This document shows positions 61,504 through 64,000 of a DNA stretch of 64,000 bases, piece after piece. This stretch comes from Tessaracoccus sp. OS52. Lineage in GTDB: Bacteria; Actinomycetota; Actinomycetes; Propionibacteriales; Propionibacteriaceae. The position numbers were made by a program, and so were the translations under genes. Under the pieces are notes generated by a model. It was not told where the DNA came from, searched no databases, and was given only the letters and a program-made list of their open reading frames with translations. The stretch is taken from positions 1,798,001-1,862,000 of the forward strand of contig NZ_JAJEWM010000001.1 in assembly GCF_020687685.1 (NCBI RefSeq), given 5' to 3'. Every line of letters starts with the position of its first letter. Within the stretch, counting starts at the first letter, position 1.

Positions 61504-62757
61504 ATGTCCATGGATAGCCGCAGCGCCGTGATCGTCGGCGGCAACCGCACCCCGTTCACCAAGGCCGGCGGGAAGTTCGCCACAGCCTCCGCCCAGGACC
61601 TGCTCACGTCGGCCATCGACGGACTCGTGGCCCGGTTCGGACTGGCGGGGGAAACGCTTGGCGAAGTCGTCGCCGGTGCGGTGTTGAAGCACTCGCGCGA
61701 CTTCAACCTGACCCGGGAGGCGGTCCTCGGGTCCGCCCTCTCTCCCCACACGCCGGCGTGCGACCTGGGGCAGGCGTGTGGCACCGGTTTGGAAGCGGTC
61801 ATCTACGTCTCCAACAAGATCCGACTGGGCCAGATCGACACCGGCATGGCCGGCGGTGCAGACAGCGCCTCCGACGCGCCCATCGTCGTGACCGAAGGCC
61901 TGCGCCGCGCGCTGCTGAAGGCCAACACCGCCCGCTCCCTGCCGGAGAAGATCATGGCCTTCGGCACCTTGAAGCCCGCCGACCTGCTCCCCGTCCCCCC
62001 GACGGTGAACGAGGCCCGCACCGGCCTCTCCATGGGCGAGTCCCAAGCCCTGACCACGAAGCGCTGGGAGATCTCGCGCGAGGCCCAGGACGAACTCTCC
62101 TACGCTTCACACCAGAACCTCGCGAAGGCGTGGGACTCCGGGTTCTTCGACGACCTGGTCACGCCGTTCCTCGGAGTCACCAAGGACACCGTCCTGCGGC
62201 CGGACACCACGCTCGAGAAGCTGGCGAAACTCAGGCCCGTCTTCGGCAAGGGTGCCGACGCCAGCATGACCGCCGGGAACTCCACCGCACTGAGCGACGG
62301 AGCGGCCGTGGTGCTGCTGGCAGAGGAGGGCCACGCCCGCTCCATGGGCTGGCCGACGCTGGCCCGGGTGGTTGACAGCGCGGTGGCCGCCGCCGACTAC
62401 GTGACCGGCGAGGAGGACCTGCTGCTCGCACCGACTCGCGCCATCCCGATGCTGCTGGAGCGCAACGGCCTTGCTCTCGACGACTTCGACCTGTTGGAGA
62501 TCCACGAGGCCTTCGCATCGACGGTGCTGGCCACCATCAAGTCCCTGGAACAGCAGGGCCTGGGGACCGTGGACCGTTCGAAACTCAACGTGAACGGTAG
62601 TTCGCTCGCCGCCGGCCACCCGTTCGCTGCCACCGGGGGCCGCATCGTCGCCTCGCTGGCGAAACTGCTGGCGGCCAAGGGTCCGGGGTCAAAGGGCCTG
62701 ATCTCCATCTGCGCAGCCGGTGGCCAGGGCGTCACCGCGATCCTGGAGGCCTGCTGA
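61504..62757 (+). CDS. Acetyl-CoA acyltransferase (thiolase)
   Basis: 417 aa. ATG with GGAGG five bases upstream. Thiolase active-site residues: nucleophile Cys in DLGQACGTGLEA, His in NGSSLAAGHPFAATGG, and acid-base Cys in SICAAGGQGV. It cleaves 3-ketoacyl-CoA or condenses acyl-CoA units. Resembles FadA2/FadI-type thiolases (Rv0243). Stop overlaps the next start (TGATG). Confidence 0.92.
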   Translation: MSMDSRSAVIVGGNRTPFTKAGGKFATASAQDLLTSAIDGLVARFGLAGETLGEVVAGAVLKHSRDFNLTREAVLGSALSPHTPACDLGQACGTGLEAVIYVSNKIRLGQIDTGMAGGADSASDAPIVVTEGLRRALLKANTARSLPEKIMAFGTLKPADLLPVPPTVNEARTGLSMGESQALTTKRWEISREAQDELSYASHQNLAKAWDSGFFDDLVTPFLGVTKDTVLRPDTTLEKLAKLRPVFGKGADASMTAGNSTALSDGAAVVLLAEEGHARSMGWPTLARVVDSAVAAADYVTGEEDLLLAPTRAIPMLLERNGLALDDFDLLEIHEAFASTVLATIKSLEQQGLGTVDRSKLNVNGSSLAAGHPFAATGGRIVASLAKLLAAKGPGSKGLISICAAGGQGVTAILEAC

Positions 62758-64000
62758 TGTCCAGCGGCAACATTCTGGAGACGCTCTACAACACGGGCCC
62801 GGGACGCGCCCTGGCGCGCCGCGCGGGCCTGGCCGACCCACCCAAGCTGCGGCGCGGCCGGGTGGACCTCCGCCCTGTGGCGCTGGCCGAGCTGTCCGGC
62901 GGCGGGGTCGTCGCCACGGCGTTGTCGGAGCTGGGCATCACACCGGCGCCCGCCCTGCTCGACCTGCCGGAGAACCGGACGAAGGACGACAGGGGTCGCG
63001 AAGTCCCGCCCGCCTACCAGACGCGGCCGGCTGCCCTGGTGGTGGACGCAACCGCGCTGCGCAGGATCACTGACCTGGAACTGCTCCGGCAGGTGCTGCG
63101 CCCCGCGATGAAGGGCCTGGACCGCTCGGGACGCATCGTCATCGTGGCCACCGACGCCTCCGCCGTCGAGGGGCTGGAGGCCCACGCCGTCGCCCAGGCC
63201 ATCGACGGCATCAACCGGACCGTCGGCAAGGAGTTGCGGGGCGGATCGACGTCCAACCTGGTCCTGCTGCGGGAGGGCACGAGGGCGGCCGACCTGCACT
63301 CCACGCTGGACTTCCTGCTGCAGGGCCGCTCCGCATTCGTCTCGGGGCAGACCTGGCGGGTGGGGCCACGCAAGCCGGGCGACGCCGTCGGCGAGGACTT
63401 CGACAGGTCACGCCCCTTCGAGGGCAGGATCGTGGTGGTGACAGGTTCCGCGCGCGGGATCGGCGCCGCGATCAGCGCCACGTTCGCCCGCGACGGTGCG
63501 AAGGTGGTGGCCGTCGACATCCCCGCAGCCGGCGAGTCGTTGGCCAGGGTGGCGAACGAGGTGGGCGGCTCGGCCCTCCAACTCGACATCACCGTCGCCG
63601 ACGCGGGCCGGCGGATCGCCGAGCACGTCGTGCGCACGCACGGATCCGGAGCGAAGATCTGGGCCATCGTCCACAACGCCGGGATCACGCGCGACAAGCT
63701 GCTGGCCAATCTCGACGAACAGCGCTGGGCACAGGTGTTGGAGGTCAACCTCGCCGCGGAACTGCGGATGAACGAGATCCTGCTTGACCAGGCACTGCCC
63801 GGTGGGCTCGCGGAGAACTCGCGGATCGTCGGGATCGCATCCACCTCCGGCGTCGCGGGCAACAAGGGCCAGACCAACTACGCCGCCTCGAAGGCCGGCG
63901 TGATGGGACTGGTCCGGGCCGAGGCGGCCGAGCTCTCGGACCGCCCCGTCACGGTGAACGCCGTTGCACCAGGCTTCATCGAGACCGAGATGACGGCGGC
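62757..64000 (+). CDS. FabG4-like 3-oxoacyl reductase (3' end outside window)
   Basis: 414 codons are visible and the frame runs off the right edge. An N-terminal nucleotide-binding-like domain of about 210 residues precedes a classical short-chain dehydrogenase domain: VVVTGSARGIGAAI, the IVHNAG motif, catalytic Ser in ASTSGVAGN and YxxxK in TNYAASKAG, then NAVAPGFIETEM. This two-domain plan matches mycobacterial FabG4 (Rv0242c), a 3-oxoacyl-CoA reductase next to the thiolase gene fadA2. Coupled to the thiolase by a one-base overlap. Confidence 0.92.
   Translation, partial: MSSGNILETLYNTGPGRALARRAGLADPPKLRRGRVDLRPVALAELSGGGVVATALSELGITPAPALLDLPENRTKDDRGREVPPAYQTRPAALVVDATALRRITDLELLRQVLRPAMKGLDRSGRIVIVATDASAVEGLEAHAVAQAIDGINRTVGKELRGGSTSNLVLLREGTRAADLHSTLDFLLQGRSAFVSGQTWRVGPRKPGDAVGEDFDRSRPFEGRIVVVTGSARGIGAAISATFARDGAKVVAVDIPAAGESLARVANEVGGSALQLDITVADAGRRIAEHVVRTHGSGAKIWAIVHNAGITRDKLLANLDEQRWAQVLEVNLAAELRMNEILLDQALPGGLAENSRIVGIASTSGVAGNKGQTNYAASKAGVMGLVRAEAAELSDRPVTVNAVAPGFIETEMTA

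Noticed and set aside
1-64000. tRNA genes, rRNA genes, insertion sequences, prophage genes, attachment sites or a replication origin
   Set aside because: I saw no tRNA-like or rRNA sequence, no transposase or integrase frame and no clear terminal repeats; the only stable RNA gene found is rnpB.

Overview
The window is about 64 kb of GC-rich, gene-dense bacterial DNA from an actinomycete (Actinomycetota). Family content and gene order fit the Propionibacteriales, perhaps a Propionibacteriaceae genus; that narrower placement is inference. Supporting signs are GlnE with two glutamine synthetases, DUF3043/DUF4191/DUF3117/DUF2510 proteins, a 13E12-type DUF222-HNH protein, a SigE-type sigma factor beside tatB and mrp, a class A RNase P RNA, and many GTG starts. 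At many genes a TANNNT box lies 6-7 nt before the start codon, as in leaderless actinobacterial transcripts.

Layout. 1-4.8 kb: pspA (runs off the left edge), DUF3043 protein, leucyl aminopeptidase, a secreted protein ending in LPATGV. 4.9-15.9 kb: lipoate and 2-oxoacid dehydrogenase block (lpd, E2 with two lipoyl domains, lipB, lipA, DUF4191) with rarD, a sugar-dehydrogenase-like lipoprotein, a frameshifted TIGR01777 gene and an ABC-F ATPase. 15.9-21.6 kb: an accessory insert with a 5'-truncated surface-protein remnant and a four-gene, translationally coupled operon (subtilisin-like protease, ECF sigma factor, small protein, TPR-CHAT protease). 21.8-36.5 kb: nitrogen block (glnA with a four-half-site GlnR-like box, glnE, an FNT channel, a second glutamine synthetase). 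It is interrupted by a DUF222-HNH gene, a DAACS symporter behind a Cys-ending leader peptide, an FMN riboswitch driving a RibX/RibY-like transporter, a DsbA/FrnE protein, and a response regulator whose kinase is reduced to a C-terminal stub.

36.6-45.6 kb: three tandem DUF2510 membrane proteins, methionine aminopeptidase, rnpB facing an RNase II-type gene, a CdsZ-like zinc-ribbon protein, aminopeptidase P, a hydrolase and a methyltransferase. 45.6-58.8 kb: a block matching the M. tuberculosis sigE neighbourhood (stress protein, MgtE-N/CBS protein, DUF1003, mrp, tatB, anti-sigma, sigE, dapA, O-methyltransferase, glgC/glgA, DUF3117, DivIVA-like, LOG, dapE). 58.8-64 kb: a TetR-controlled fatty-acid cluster (acyl-CoA oxidase/dehydrogenase, thiolase, FabG4-like reductase) that runs off the right edge.

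Most of the window is conserved housekeeping DNA. The best candidate for an under-described system is the subtilase-sigma-CHAT operon, which sits in a break of an otherwise conserved locus. The riboswitch-controlled transporter, the cysteine-type leader peptide and the GlnR-like boxes are the clearest regulatory finds.
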